Shown here: in pieces, positions 24,705 through 35,466 of the stretch | How positions within the stretch are numbered: position 1 is the stretch's first letter | How the letters are laid out: every line of letters begins with the position of its first letter | Source: SHAN690 sp038131955 | GTDB taxonomy: Bacteria > Bacteroidota > Bacteroidia > Flavobacteriales_G > Salibacteraceae | Direction: 5' to 3' | Assembly: GCA_038131955.1 (NCBI GenBank) | Contig: JAYPQK010000009.1 | Location: 62,001 to 126,000 of the forward strand | DNA: 64,000 nucleotides | Notes under the pieces: model-generated | What the model was told of the DNA's origin: nothing | Seen by the model: only the letters and a program-made list of their open reading frames with translations | Databases searched by the model: none | Translations under genes and position numbers: made by a program

Positions 24705-27700
24705 TTAATTCAGAATAACCTTGTATTGGTTAGCTCTACCAGCCTGAGACACAACTATGGTGTATTGCCCTGTTGCGAACTTACTTAGATCAATCTCATG
24801 ATTGGATTGATTGAGTATTAGGTTGCTTTGAGTTAATACCAGCCTTCCATCGTTGGCATATACTCTGACCTCTACTTGTTCAAGTCTACCTTGATTCAGT
24901 GTTAGATTGACTTTATCTCTTGTGGGGTTAGGAAACAAATTGATGTGCTCTGAGAGAGAATGAGATGGTCTATTCCTGTAACCACAGTGTAATGACTTGC
25001 AGTGGAGTCCAAGCAGCCTTGTTCTACCGTCTGAATGACGCTGATCTGCCCTGAGAGTGAGTCCTGACTCCATGTTACCTCTGCGTTTGCGCCATTAGCT
25101 GAAAGGGTTCCGTTGACCACACTCCCACTGGTATACCGCTCCCGCAATAGAATCGACATAGTAAGAATGAACCGCACCTTGGGGTAAAGAATCTGTTCTT
25201 GGATTGCACTTACCTCGAATAGAGTATCCATTACCTCTATGGTAAATGAGTCGATAGTGGTATTACCCGATGGATCACTCTAAAAGAGCAACTGTGTTGG
25301 TTCCTTCATGCTCACAAGTGAAATCACTTTGAGACAGACTTAAGTCTACACTACAGTTATCACTTGAACCATTATCTGCTTGTCCAGCTGTAATACTAAC
25401 CAGCCCGCCGCATCTAGATAGACGGTTAGAGTTCTGACTTATCACCGAAGGAGAGATCGTGTCCAGTACAGTGATATCAGCTGTGACAGATGAGCTATTG
25501 CCTGATGGGTCAACCGCTGTGAGGGTGACTACATTGACTCCCGTTTCCAGAGCAATCAAAGGCAGTTTGATCGAGGTAGAGAGAATCCACACTACAGTTG
25601 TCCGATGAGCCATTGTCTACCTGTGCTGCAGTGATGCTAGCTGCACCGTTGCATCTAGATAAACGGTTGGGTTCTGACTTATCACCGAAGGAGAGATCGT
25701 GTCCAGTACAGTGATGTCAGCTGTGACAGATGAGCTATTGCCTGATGGATCAACCGCTGTGAGGGTGACTACATTGACTCCGTATCAGAGCAATCAAAGG
25801 CAGTTTGATCTAGGTAGAGAGAATCCACACTACAGTTGTCCGATGACCATTGTCTACCTGTGCTGCAGTAATGCTTGCTGCACCGTTGCATCTAGATAAA
25901 CGGTTTGAGTTCTGACTTATCACCGAAGGAGAAATCGTATCCAACACGGTGATATCAGCTGTTGCCGATGAGCTATTGCCTGATGGATCAACCGCTGTGA
26001 GGTGACTACATTGACTCCCGTATCAGAGCAATCAAAGGCAGTTTGATCTAGGTAGAGAGAATCCACACTACAGTTGTCCGATGAGCCATTGTCTACCTGT
26101 GCTGCAGTGATGCCAGCTGCACCCGCTGCATCTAGATAAACCGTCAAGTTCTGACTCACCACCGAAGGAGAAATCGTATCCAACACGGTGATATCAGCTG
26201 TTGCCGATGAGCTATTGCCTGATGGATCAACCGCTGTGAGGGTGACTACATTGACTCCCGTATCAGAGCAATCAAAGGCAGTTTGATCTAGGTAGAAGAA
26301 TCACACTACAGTTGTCCGATGAGCCATTGTCTACCTGTGCTGCAGTAATGCTTGCTGCACCCGTTGCATCTAGATAAACGGTTAGGTTCTGACTCACCAC
26401 CGAAGGAGAGATCGAATCAACACAAGTATGGTGTCTGAATGGTTTGCTCACAGCCATTGGCATCACTTACGGTAACGCTGTAAACACCTGAACCTAGGTT
26501 GATGTGCTTTGGGTTGTACTGCCATTGCTCCAGAGGAAGGTATATGGGGTAGTTCCTCCGCTCACATCTACACTTGCGAATCCATTAGTATCATTCACAC
26601 AGACAACATTTTGTTGACTATCTATAGCTGAAACTAGGGCTGTTGGTTGTGTTACCAAATAAGACATTTGTAGATGCACTATTATTATCCGTTACCGCAA
26701 CAGGAATACGTTCCGGCAGGCAATCCAGAAATGAGGAAGTTGAAGCCTGTATTCCAGAGATACGTGAACGGAGAAGCCCCTCCTGTCACGGATGCAGATA
26801 ATATAGCGGCAGAATCACCAAAACATTGAATCGCTGAATCTTGAGAGATAACTACTGAATACAATTGAGTTATCGTCACAGAACCATTCCAGAATTGAAT
26901 CCTGCAGTATTTGATTGATTTGTACCATTATTGTATGACCGCCGCCGCCGCCTGAGCCCCAATTCGAACCCGCAAGCGCCACCTCCACCAGAATACCCGC
27001 CGCCGCCGCCGCCGGATCCGCCAGTCCAGCCACTAACATGGCCTGCGCCACCTCCGCCGCCAAAACCTCCAGATCCACCCTGAGCATTGTAGCCACTACC
27101 ACCAACTAATCCATTTATGAATGAACTTCCTCCAGCGCCGGCGTATGTGGTAGTGCTATTTCCTCCGTCAGAAAAGAAACCTCCTCCCCCTCCGGCTGAA
27201 TAGGACCCATTACCCGTCCCCCCTAAGCCATTCGAGCCACCGAGTCCGCCTGTACAACCACCACCAACAGAATTAGCTCCTGATGAAGATATACTACCAT
27301 CTAGGCCTGAAATTTGGCCACCACAACAGTTACCTGGACCACCGCCTCCACCACCTGCAATTACAAGAATCGAAGCATTCGAATTGTATGGAGATTTAAC
27401 CACAAACGAACCACCGCCTCCACCACTAGATGTGCCAACGGGCTTTTGACCAACTGCAATTTTCAAAACTGTGCCACTGGTTAAAAAGAAGTCACCACGC
27501 ATGCGGGCACCTTTGCCAGGTAGGTTTGATCCCCCTTCACCCCCTTCTGCGCCATTCGCCTCGATTCTGTAGTAACCTGTTTGAGAAATAGTAAATTCTT
27601 GTATTCCTTGAGAATTTATGGTGACCAACCCATTTAAGGAATTGGTTGAACCATAAGCAGCATTAACTTGTGTCTGGCTTGGACCATTTTGCCCAGAAGC

Positions 27701-27784
27701 TGCACAATTAGTGAACGAATAAACTACTTGAGCTTTGCTGGAAAACTGGCAGACTAGAATGATTAGAAAAGCTAAAAGTCTCAT
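24705..27784 (-). pseudogene. Adhesin gene A: glycine-rich/SprB/HYR repeat T9SS protein, frameshifted
   Basis: Reading frames on the minus strand chain into one protein of about 1,000 residues. It begins at ATG 27784 with a signal peptide (MRLLAFLIILVCQFSSKAQ), then a Gly-rich domain of about 250 residues (GGGGGG runs ending YNNGTNQ.NTAGFNSG), two SprB-type modules (GGASPFTYLWNTG, GGTTPYTFLWSNG), five 80-residue HYR modules (DTISPSVVSQNLTVYLDA...DNGSSDNCSVDSLYLDQTAFDC) and a T9SS sorting domain (LFPNPTRDK...GQYTIVVSQAGRANQYKVILN). Single-base indels break the frame in the Gly-rich region, near 26876, in most HYR modules and near 25073-25275. Either the gene is dead or the repeats are misassembled. 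The 3' half is almost identical to gene C. Confidence 0.75.
25275..26415 (-). repeat. HYR repeat array of gene A (240-bp units)
   Basis: The landmark TCACCGAAGGAG recurs at about 25441, 25681, 25918, 26159 and 26399, giving a 240-bp period (80 codons). Units are nearly identical in DNA; differences are mostly single-base insertions or deletions at short homopolymers (GAATCC/GAATC, GAGGG/GAGG, ATCC/ATC). Confidence 0.9.
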
Positions 27785-27811
27785 TGGGGATAATTTTAAA
27801 TACGATTAGAT

Positions 27812-28009
27812 TCAAATATAATATCTGCCACCTATAGCGCAATTATCGCTTAGGAGAACATGAGGACGAGGGTTGTAATGCTGGTCAGATATCTGCCCTT
27901 TATTCTCAGTGAATGTCACTCCAGATTGAGTGGTCTTGTAATCTGCTATGCTGTGGGCATTGAGAGAAAGTGAAAACAAAAGCGAAGACAGAACAGTAAG
28001 GAATCTCAT
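27812..28009 (-). pseudogene. Truncated duplicate of the 5' end of gene B
   Basis: 65 codons from ATG 28009: MRFLTVLSSLLFSLSLNA, then SIADYKTTQSGVTFTENKGQ, the same signal peptide and start of the DUF7948 domain as gene B at 30997. Identity runs to about RP(H/D)VL (near 27865), then stops abruptly. The rest is unrelated and runs into the promoter of gene A. It is a stub left by a duplication or recombination event; it may still be transcribed. Confidence 0.8.
27813..27820 (-). promoter_or_regulatory. Promoter -7 element of gene A
   Basis: The minus strand reads TATATTTG, an exact match; transcription would begin near 27806, about 22 bases before ATG 27784. It lies immediately next to the end of the 5' stub of gene B. 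Confidence 0.5.
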
Positions 28010-28073
28010 AGGTTAAAAGTTTGATGGTGAATTTACTCTAAAGTTGTTTTCGCCACATAACCCCCTGAAACAC

Positions 28074-28100
28074 AAAAAGCCCCTACCAGAAGGTAGAGGC
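28074..28100 (-). terminator. Terminator of adhesin gene B
   Basis: On the minus strand a 9-bp stem GCCTCTACC/GGTAGGGGC with a TTCT loop is followed by five Ts. Nearly the same sequence follows genes A and C. Confidence 0.8.
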
Positions 28101-28122
28101 TCTCACAGTAGCAATCGGCAAT

Positions 28123-30997
28123 TTAATTCAGAATAACCTTGTACTGGTTAGCTTTACCAGCCTGAGACACAACTATGGTGTATTGCCCTCGAGGAAATTC
28201 TGCTAACTCACAATTCACCGCATCCAATCCTGACCTAGATAGCACGGTTTTTCCATCAATGCTCAAAACTTTAAAATCAAATTCTCCTGAACATTGAATA
28301 GTGATATTGTTGCTCGAAGGGTTAGGGAAGACTGATGCTTCAATCCCATTAAGACTTTCCATCCCAACATTGTTGATCTGATAACATGAAGAAGTGTCTG
28401 TGCAGCCATTTTGTGTGACTACAACAGCGTAGCTTCCATTATTCTGCGCAACAAATACCTGAGAGGTAGCACTGTCAATAGGCAGACTTGTTGAGCAATC
28501 AATCCATTGATAAGTTGCAGAGTCAGCATTTGCTTCTAGGCTGGGGGGCGAGGATGTCACAGATGTGTCCGCATTTAGAATTGTCAAATCCAATGTAACA
28601 ACGGAGTCACAGCCGTTAACTGAAGAAAGGGTAAACTGAGCGGAGTTATTGTTTGATGTGTAAGTATTCCCATCAATCCATGTGAACTCACCGCATGCCT
28701 CTTGATGATCTATTGTTGAGTCAGAGTTGAAGATTGTTATGTCGAATCGTATTACAGAATCACACCCGTAAACATCATAGAACAAATACTTAAGAACTCC
28801 AGATTGAAAAGCCGTATCTCCGAACGGAGTTTCATAAAATTCACACCCTGATACAAATAATGTATCGTTCGAAGCCTCGCAATCAAAGCGAGCAATAAAA
28901 CCGTCATAACCTCCTCCTAGGATTTCTTGATGACTACCTGATGAGGCAATTCCATTATTAGAAACAGTGTATCCCGCTATTAAGATGGTCTGTTCATTAA
29001 CACATCCGCCACCTGATCCATAATCAGCACCTGTACCTCCGTAATATGAACCAAATAATCTTTCGCCTGAAGAAGAAAATTTTGCAAAGTATGCATCAGC
29101 GCCTAACCCTTCTTCTTGGTAGGAGTTAGTCGATGAAATGGCATTATTGGCAATGCCGTACGAGTTCGTATTACCAAAGATAAAAATGGATCCGTTATTT
29201 ATTTCAGTCTTAGTTTTTCCTTCATAGTTGAACCCACCGTAGTATGTAGACCAAGACAAAGAACCATCGAATGCAAATTTTGAGATAAAGGCATCATAAT
29301 AACCACTTTTAACCTCCTGATGACTGCCGACAGTAGATAAATTGTTCTCAGAGTTAGTCACGCCTGAAAGAACAATAGAGGAATCGCTCCCTATAGCGAC
29401 ACCATTTCCATAATCACGTGCTGAACCGCCTAAGTAGGAAGACCATAGAAAGATCCCAGATGTATCTAAGATTGCAATCATGGCATCAGATAAATCGCCA
29501 CCATAAGTGGTTTGATGGGCTCCTGAACTAGCTATTCCTGATGATGAGCTCGTACTACCAACAATAGCTAATACTTCATTCAGAATATCGACTTTTTCTA
29601 GTCCTTCATCACCAGATGATCCAAATAAACTTCCCCACACTCTGTTCCCAGAATGTGAAAACTTTGCTATAAATCCATCTGTGCCACCACCAAATGAGGT
29701 TTGATAAGCTCCTGTAGAAACATAAAATGACGTATTTCCATTATCTGCCCTTCCTACGACATAAACACCTTCTTCTGATGCCTTCACACTATTAACAGAA
29801 CAATTAAAGCCATAATAGGTGCCCCATAGTTTTTGCCCTGTACTATCGAATTTCATTAAATAACCTTCTCCATTCTGAGATTGAAACGCACCTGTAGTGG
29901 CGATATTTGAATTTGAGTTAGTGTTACCAACAACATAGATTCCTTCGAGATGAGCCGATATGGCTAAGCCTAAATCCGTTGCAGCTCCGCCGTAGTAAGT
30001 ACCCCATTCCCTTTCTCCATAGTGATTAAACGAATTAATGAAAGCATCTTGAACACCAAGAAATGAAACTTGATAAGATCCAGTGGTAGCAATATTAGAA
30101 GTACTATTTGTAGAGCCTACACAATAAACCTTATTCTGAATAAGATCAATTCCGTTCACGTAATCATCTCCATAAATTGAAGAGGTGTCTCCAATGTAAG
30201 TTCCCCAAACCCTTACTACAGGGTCGATTCTCAGCGGCAATTCTTGGTTGTAGTCTTTCACCGAGAACCCTACTTGATTTTCTGTCAGCGTCCACTCTAC
30301 CTCTACTTCTTGCTTACCTTGGTAGGCAATGGGTGCTTGCTCCTCGATCTTTCCTAATGGGGTGCTGATAATAAGCTGTCCTTCCTGCCCAATAGCTATT
30401 TGCTCAGCCCTTGAATCTCCCACTTGATTTGACTGTAGTCTGTATTCGAGGAAACTATGAAGTCATATTCTAATGCACCTTCGTTACTGTACCATTTTCA
30501 GATCTATACCCTCATAGAGGTTCTTAAAGTTACCTCATCATACAGATAGAACATTCAAAGCACCATCTGGACAGGTCGGTAGATAGTAGTTATTGTAGCC
30601 TTGTTTAGCCCTTCCTGTTTCAACCTCAAAATTGCTTCTTGCTCCAATCCAATTAATATCGGTTCGGTAGATGGTCATTTGATCAATCACTGAGTCCTTA
30701 GGTTGACTGGCGCCATCTGGCATAGCTAGTTCCTCTGGTAGACCCATGTCATCTTCTTTCCATGAGTCGATTCCGAGTCATCTGGCAGCTGATACCATCG
30801 GTTCTTATATGGAAGTTCAACCCTCCGCTATTACCGCTATAGAGCACATCAGGACGAGGGTTATAATGCTGGTCAGAAACCTGCCCTTTATTCTCAGTAA
30901 ACGTCACTCCAGATTGAGTGGTCTTGTAATCTGCTATACTTTGGGCATTGAGAGAAAGTGAAAACAAAAGCGAAGACAGAACAGTAAGGAATCTCAT
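28123..30997 (-). pseudogene. Adhesin gene B: DUF7948/SBBP beta-propeller T9SS protein, 5' part frameshifted
   Basis: The last 766 codons (28123-30423) are open. They contain about seven SBBP-type repeats (WGTYYGG...D.G..I, NIATTGSYQ, FDGFIAKF), a region with DTLFVSGCEFYETPFGD and WIDGNTYTS (decorated gliding-protein-like), and a T9SS sorting domain (VFPNPSSNNITIQC...GQYTIVVSQAGKANQYKVILN). Upstream, other frames give the missing start: signal peptide at ATG 30997, TFTENKGQVSDQHYNPRPDVLYSG, then YRTDINWIGARSNFEV and GYNNYYLPTCPDGALNV, the DUF7948 domain usual before SBBP repeats. At least four single-base indels between about 30420 and 30790 break this part. The intact protein would be about 955 aa. 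Confidence 0.75.
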
Positions 30998-31061
30998 AGG
31001 AAAACAGATTGATGGCAATTTACTCTAGAATTGTTTTCGCAACACAACACCCCTGAAACAC

Positions 31062-31087
31062 AAAAGCCCCTACCAGAAGGTAGAGGC
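31062..31087 (-). terminator. Extra copy of the adhesin terminator hairpin
   Basis: Same 9-bp stem and TTCT loop as at 28074, with four Ts on the minus strand. It lies between the start of gene B and the proper terminator of gene C, about 90 bases from a second copy. Confidence 0.65.
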
Positions 31088-31149
31088 ATCATTTGTAAAT
31101 AAAAGATTTACAATCCTCAGGGAAATCTATACAACACCCCCTGAAACAC

Positions 31150-31175
31150 AAAAGCCCCTACCAGAAGGTAGAGGC
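31150..31175 (-). terminator. Terminator of adhesin gene C
   Basis: Stem GCCTCTACC/GGTAGGGGC, loop TTCT, T-tract on the minus strand, 22 bases after the stop codon at 31197. Confidence 0.75.
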
Positions 31176-31196
31176 TCTTATAGTGGTAGGCGGTGG

Positions 31197-34100
31197 TTAA
31201 TTCAGAATAACCTTGTATTGGTTAGCTCTACCAGCCTGAGACACAACTTATGGTGTATTGCCCTGTTGCGAACTTACTTAGATCAATCTCATGATTGGAT
31301 TGATTGAGTATTAGAGTTGCTGAGTTAATACCAGCCTTCCATCGTTGGCATATACTCTGACCTCTACTTGTTCAAGTCTACCTTGATTCAGTGTTAGATT
31401 GACTTTTATCTCTTGTGGGGGAAACAAATTGATGTGCTCTGAGAGAATGAGATGGTCTATTCCTGTAAGCCACAGTGTAATGACTTGCGAGGTAGAGTCC
31501 AAGCAGCCTTGTTCTACCGTCTGAATAACGCTGATCTGCCCTGAGTGAGTCCTGACTCCATGTTACCTCTGCGTTTGCGCCATTAGCTGAAAGGGTTCCG
31601 TTGACCACACTCCACTGGTATACCGCTCCCGCAATAGAATCGACATAGTAAGAATGAACCGCACCTTGGGGTAAAGAATCTGTTCCTTGGATTGCACTTA
31701 CCTCGAATAAAGTATCCATTACTCTATGGTAAATGAGTCGATAGTGGTATTACCCGATGGATCAACTCCTAAAAGAGCAACTGTGTTGGTTCCTTCATGC
31801 TCACAAGTGAAATCACTTTGAGACAGACTTAAGTCTACACTACAGTTATCACTTGAACCATTATCTGCTTGTCCAGCTGTAATACTAACCATGCCCGCCG
31901 CATCTAGATAGACGGTTATGTTTGACTTATCACCGAAAGGAGAGATCGTGTCAGTACAGTGATATCAGCTGTGACAGATGAGCTATTGCCTGATGGGTCA
32001 ACCGCTGTGAGGTGACTACATTGACTCCCGTTTCAGAGCAATCAAAGGCAGTTTGATCGAGGTAGAGAGAATCCACACTACAGTTGTCCGATGAGCCATT
32101 GTCTACCTGTGCTGCAGTGATGCTAGCTGCACCCGTTGCATCTAGATAAACGGTTAGGTTCTGACTTATCACCGAAGGAGAAATCGTATCAACACGGTGA
32201 TATCAGCTGTTGCCGATGAGCTATTGCCTGATGGATCAACCGCTGTGAGGGTGACTACATTGACTCCCGTATCAGAGCAATCAAAGGCAGTTTGATCTAG
32301 GTAGAGAGAATCACACTACAGTTGTCCGATGAGCCATTGTCTACCTGTGCTGCAGTAATGCTTGCTGCACCCGTTGCATCTAGATAAACGGTTAGGTTCT
32401 GACTTATCACCGAAGGAGAAATCGTATCCAACACGGTGATATCAGCTGTTGCCGATGAGCTATTGCCTGATGGGTCAACCGCTGTGAGGGTGACTACATT
32501 GACTCCCGTATCAGAGCAATCAAAGGCAGTTTGAATCTAGGTAGAGAGAATCCACACTACAGTTGTCCGATGAGCCATTGTCTACCTGTGCTGCAGTAAT
32601 GCTTGCTGCACCCGTTGCATCTAGATAAACGGTCAGGTTCTGACTTATCACCGAAGGAGAGATCGTATCCAGTACAGTGATATCAGCTATTTGCCGATGA
32701 GCTATTGCCTGAGGTATCAACAGCTGTAAGGGTTACGGAATTAGTGCCAAGATCTGAACAGTCAAAATCTTCTTCATTAAGATACAACGAATCGATTCCA
32801 CAGTTGTCTAATGAACCATTATCTACTTGTGCTGCAGTGATGCTAGCTGCACCCGACGCATCAAGATAGATGGTTAGGTTCTGAGTGACTACATTAGGAT
32901 TTATCGTGTCTTCCGCTATCACATTAAAAGTGCTATCGATTTCACATCCGATACTATCTGTGACCGTAAGTGAATAAGCTCCAATGCCTAATTGGCTAAT
33001 TGATGCTGTTGATGCACTATTACTCCATGCATATTGATACGGAGAAAGACCACCTGAACTAAAAGACGAAATGATACCATTAGAAGTATTCTGACAATCT
33101 GTTGGAGTAAATGTGGCGGCAATTACTGGGTCACTCACGATAATGGTGATACTGTCTTCACAAAGACCTACTCCATCAGTAATAGTAACGTAATAGGTCG
33201 TAGTCTGTATCGGTGAAACATTAATGGAAGCCGTTGTATCACCTGTTGACCATTCAAATTCAAGGTCGCTCATTGCGTAAAGTCGTGAGACTTCTGAAGC
33301 AGATAATCTTCGACTCCAAATAGCAACGTCATCAACTAAACCATCCCAATATGTCACACAGTTATCATAATGATACCCAATGCCATTTGGAGGGGTTAAG
33401 CCTCCGATAATCAGGTCCTTACCACTGACGTTAGTGTTGTTTATAAAAGTGGCAGTAGAAGAAATAGATTCCCCATCCAAGAAAAACTCAGTACCCTCAG
33501 GAGAGGTGGTTGCTACTAAATGATGCCATTCACCATTAGGATGGGTGGATCCATAAGCAGCTTGGGAAACGAGAGCATTGCAATGACCTTGTACTTCAAA
33601 TGCATTTGCGCCATTAGTTGCGCATGAATTATCAATATTCATAAGCCAAGATGTCCCACAGGATCCTCCTCCGTAGCCTAATATGCCTCTTCCAGATGAT
33701 CCAGTTCCAATTACATCACTGAAGAACCAAATAGAAACGGTTCGTTCCCCTGTGGGAAAGCCAGAAGCCGATCTTTTCAGATATTGACCAACTCCACTAA
33801 ATTGTATTGCGGAATTTACCTTTAAAAATCTGTCTGACACAAATGAAGGGGATCCAAAAACATTGAGGTTTCTGTTTAGTCCACTAACATCATTCGATGA
33901 GTTTTCAAATGTCCAATAAGCCTCTAAATCACTAATTAAAGTCGCTGGCATATCACTCAATCCAGAAAGTGATAGAGCGATGGTATCTCCAATACAAATC
34001 GATGTATCGGTATTCTCAATATTTACATCAATTAAACTTACATATACTGAATCGCTAAAATCACATTGATTAGAGTCTAAGGCTTGTACACTAAACATTC

Positions 34101-35364
34101 CACTTTCAGTCGCTATTGTCTGAAAGTTAGTATCACCATTAGTCCACAAATAGTTATTAAACCCCGAATCTATCTCAAGTTCAATAGAATTTAATCCACA
34201 TGATAAAAGAGTATCCTGATTGAAATTGAAGGTTGGTGAGGTCCATGAGGTATCATTATTACACTGAAAGCATGAATTCCAACACCATTTATAAGTTCTT
34301 GAGCATTCAGGTACAACTAAGTATCTATTCGTACTACCATTTCCATCAAAAAGAGCACAATTTGAATTAACTATCCCACCTGTGCCTTCGCCTTCAGACC
34401 CATAAGTCCAATCGTAATTAACGAATTTGAATAATAATGTATCCCCGACTGAAGCTTTTGGAACATTAATGGTCTTAACCCAAAGGTTATTTCCGAGACT
34501 ATTCATGGAGCTATTAGCATTTGAGGGATTCCAGGCAGGAATTGGGTTGTTCGAAGATGTTGACGCATTAATTGAAGGGAATGTACCAGCAACTCGTATG
34601 CCACCTGATTGAACTGTATTTGACTGAGCGTAAGCAGTGACATCAACATAAAACTTTAGTTGAATTTTAGCCGCATACGTGTTGATCGCATTAGTGATGA
34701 TCTGCTGGATATTGGAATTCGAGAGAACTGTACTCGACCCATTATAATTTGCCGCCATGGCAAAATTCAAAATGTGACCATTCCCAAATTCTCTTACCGC
34801 TACTAATGGATTTGAGCCATTTTTCATCAATAATGTCACGTTCGAAAGAGATCTGAGTGTTCCAACGTTGACTCCGTCGTAAACTGAAAACCCATTTTGA
34901 ATTCCATTCATTAATGGATGATTTTCTTGTCCAGAAACAATGTTGTGCGTTACAGACCCAGTCCACCCAGAGTTTCTTTGAAACAAAATCAAATCATCTA
35001 ATTCAGTCATTTGGTTTTGAGAAAATCTTTGGTACGAATTCCACTCAAACCCGATGTACAGTCCTCCGTCTTGTTCAACAAAATCATTGAGTGCATTTTG
35101 TCCAGCAGTAGGCATTTCACTAGAGTAAGTTGTACCATTTAAGTGAATAACAGCATTGTAACCACTTAATGATGGATTTGTATTATTCCAACTTGATTCA
35201 TTCACAGAAGTGAGAGTTACTGAAAACCCTTCATTCTCTAAACTTGATGCAATACTCAAAGTATTAGCATTTGATGATCCATTATCATGAATAATCAATA
35301 CATTTTGACCATAGGATACACTGAAAAGAAATAAGAAGATTAAGGAATTAAAAAGTCTAGTCAT
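31197..35364 (-). pseudogene. Adhesin gene C: GATase-like/LamG/SprB/HYR T9SS protein, 3' part frameshifted
   Basis: The first 893 codons from ATG 35364 are open. Domains: signal peptide (MTRLFNSLIFLFLFSVSYGQ); a class I glutamine-amidotransferase-like domain (about 20-230: VLIIHDNGSSNANTL, GYNAVIHLNGTTY, GLYIGFEW, GHILNFAMAANY); a Cys-containing region; a LamG domain (about 480-700: AYWTFENSSNDVSG, WHHLVATTSPEGTEFFLDG, DDVAIWSRRLSASEV); an SprB module (GGLSPYQYAWSNS); then HYR modules. At 32683-32700 indels close the frame. Four more HYR modules and the sorting domain (GQYTIVVSQAG) follow in broken frames to the TAA at 31197. Total about 1,390 residues if mended. The 3' 1.5 kb matches gene A. 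Confidence 0.75.
31745..32905 (-). repeat. HYR repeat array of gene C (240-bp units)
   Basis: Landmark ACCGAAGGAG-type sites near 31930, 32168, 32408 and 32651 mark four near-identical units; a fifth, more diverged unit (DTINPNVVTQNLTIYLDASG) lies at about 32670-32905. The four units match those of gene A apart from scattered single-base indels. Confidence 0.9.
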
Positions 35365-35416
35365 GCTTAAAAGGTCTTATTAGAACTAAAATTAATACCG
35401 AAATAGTTTAATAGAG

Positions 35417-35424
35417 CAAATATA
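35417..35424 (-). promoter_or_regulatory. Promoter -7 element of gene C
   Basis: The minus strand reads TATATTTG, exact match; initiation near 35410 gives a leader of about 46 bases. The same octamer is used by gene A. Confidence 0.55.
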
Positions 35425-35466
35425 GCTTGTAGCTCGTCAACTAAAGGTGGACTTCTAAAGGGATAA

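Noticed and set aside
26940..27470. GC-rich runs (CCGCCGCCGCC) as a possible CRISPR or simple-repeat element.
   Set aside because: They encode the polyglycine domain of gene A on the minus strand; no spacer-repeat structure exists.
23165..35466. Searched the island for an integrase, transposase, relaxase or defence genes.
   Set aside because: None is recognisable in any frame; all large frames are envelope or repeat proteins.
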